Below, piece by piece: positions 5,786-6,367 of a DNA stretch of 6,367 nucleotides. The translations under genes and the position numbers were made by a program. Source of the DNA: an uncultured Eubacteriales bacterium (GTDB lineage Bacteria; Bacillota; Clostridia; Eubacteriales; Anaerofustaceae); NCBI GenBank assembly GCA_902796565.1, contig CADBPP010000110.1:1-6367 (forward strand), given 5' to 3'. Under the pieces are notes generated by a model that had not been told where the DNA came from, searched no databases, and was given only the letters and a program-made list of their open reading frames with translations. The first letter of the stretch is position 1. Each line of letters begins with the position of its first letter.

Positions 5786-6367
5786 TCAGTATGTGGCGAT
5801 GATCTCCTCCGCGATCTCCTTTTTGGTGACGCAGCGGTCCATCGCCTGTTTTTCTATGTAGCGGTGGGCCTGGGGCTCGTCCATTTTCAGTTCGGAGATC
5901 AGTATCCACTTGGCTCTGTTCACCAGGCGGATCTCCTCCATCTTCTCCTCGAAGGAAAGGGTCTTCTGTTCAGTCTTTCTGAGGCGTTCCCGGGCGCTTT
6001 CCATCCAGTCCAGAGCAAGGCTCATCAGGGAACGGGACACGGGCCTGGCCATGGTGAACACTCCGTGGGCGACCACCTCATCCCTGATGTCGTCCAGGAG
6101 CTCCTCCTTCACCAGCATCAGCACCACCGTGCCGCTGGAGGCAGCGGCGGTCTCCGCGAAGGATATCCCCGCGTCATCCGGCAGGGGAGAATTGATGATG
6201 ATGCAGTCGAAGCTGCGTTCGCTGAAAGCTCTCCTGGCGGCGCTGACGGATGTGACGGTCTTCACCGGCTGATAACGGGTAGCCGGAAGGATCGACATAA
6301 TGGATGTATTCAGTTTTTCTGCAGCTGAAACGATGAGAACGCTGTATACATGCTCCATCAGGCTCAT
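5786..6367 (-). CDS. ANTAR-domain response-regulator-like protein with degenerate receiver
   Basis: The product is 193 residues, running leftwards from an ATG at the very edge of the window. The upstream region is not visible, so the true start could be this Met, Met4 (6356-6358), or lie further out. Residues about 7-120 resemble a CheY-like receiver. After a linker helix (about 125-145), residues about 145-190 form an ANTAR RNA-binding domain: NRAKWIL at 150-156, then A167 and A175-M176, then TKKEIAEEII. ANTAR proteins bind paired hexaloop RNA hairpins and prevent transcription termination. Here the receiver lacks its key residues: the first strand reads VLIVSAAEK without the acidic pair, Asn59 sits where the phosphorylated Asp belongs (IIINSPLP), and Arg108 replaces the conserved Lys. 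It is therefore probably not controlled by phosphorylation. Very similar proteins occur in many Clostridia, as I recall often near glutamine synthetase. It converges on the esterase operon and is probably unrelated to it. Confidence 0.88.
   Translation of the reverse strand: MSLMEHVYSVLIVSAAEKLNTSIMSILPATRYQPVKTVTSVSAARRAFSERSFDCIIINSPLPDDAGISFAETAAASSGTVVLMLVKEELLDDIRDEVVAHGVFTMARPVSRSLMSLALDWMESARERLRKTEQKTLSFEEKMEEIRLVNRAKWILISELKMDEPQAHRYIEKQAMDRCVTKKEIAEEIIATY

Noticed and set aside
5864..6328. Plus-strand open frames opposite the ANTAR gene
   Set aside because: The minus-strand frame encodes a clear ANTAR protein; the plus-strand translations are low-complexity His/Gly-rich or Ser-rich shadows.

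Overview
The window looks like a piece of chromosome from an anaerobic Clostridia-type Firmicute with a fairly high GC content (coding DNA in the mid-to-high 50s % by eye, AT-rich spacers). Three things point there: strong AGGAGG-type ribosome binding sites before each plus-strand gene whose upstream region is visible, AT-rich intergenic DNA next to GC-rich genes, and a minus-strand ANTAR-domain protein at the right edge that closely resembles a protein I remember as widespread in Lachnospiraceae and related Clostridia. The exact taxon cannot be read from the sequence.

Layout. Positions 1-214 are a regulatory region. It holds a possible ribosome binding site for a divergent gene lying just off the left edge, two small dyads, a plausible sigma-A promoter and a GC-rich leader hairpin. 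Then come four genes on the plus strand that look like one transcription unit: a MoaF-family protein (215-1063), an FAD-dependent oxidoreductase of the FAD_oxidored type (1091-2599), and two tandem type-B carboxylesterases (2676-4178 and 4189-5727). The spacers are 27, 76 and 10 bases. The 76-base spacer holds a strong hairpin without a good T-tract. A 10-bp stem flanked by T-runs on both sides (5734-5763) ends the unit and also serves the convergent ANTAR regulator gene (5786-6367, minus strand).

How the genes may work together (inference). The two esterases would hydrolyse ester-linked small molecules in the cytoplasm, since neither has a signal peptide. The FAD enzyme would oxidise or reduce the released moiety. 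The MoaF-like protein, predicted to have two lipocalin/calycin-type halves, would bind or transform a small, perhaps aromatic, ligand. No transporter, molybdenum-cofactor gene or dedicated regulator is visible. The MoaF + FAD oxidoreductase + paired esterase combination is the most interesting content: it looks like a small, uncharacterised catabolic cassette. The substrate cannot be named from sequence. The ANTAR gene looks like a separate housekeeping locus whose receiver domain appears to have lost its phosphorylation site.
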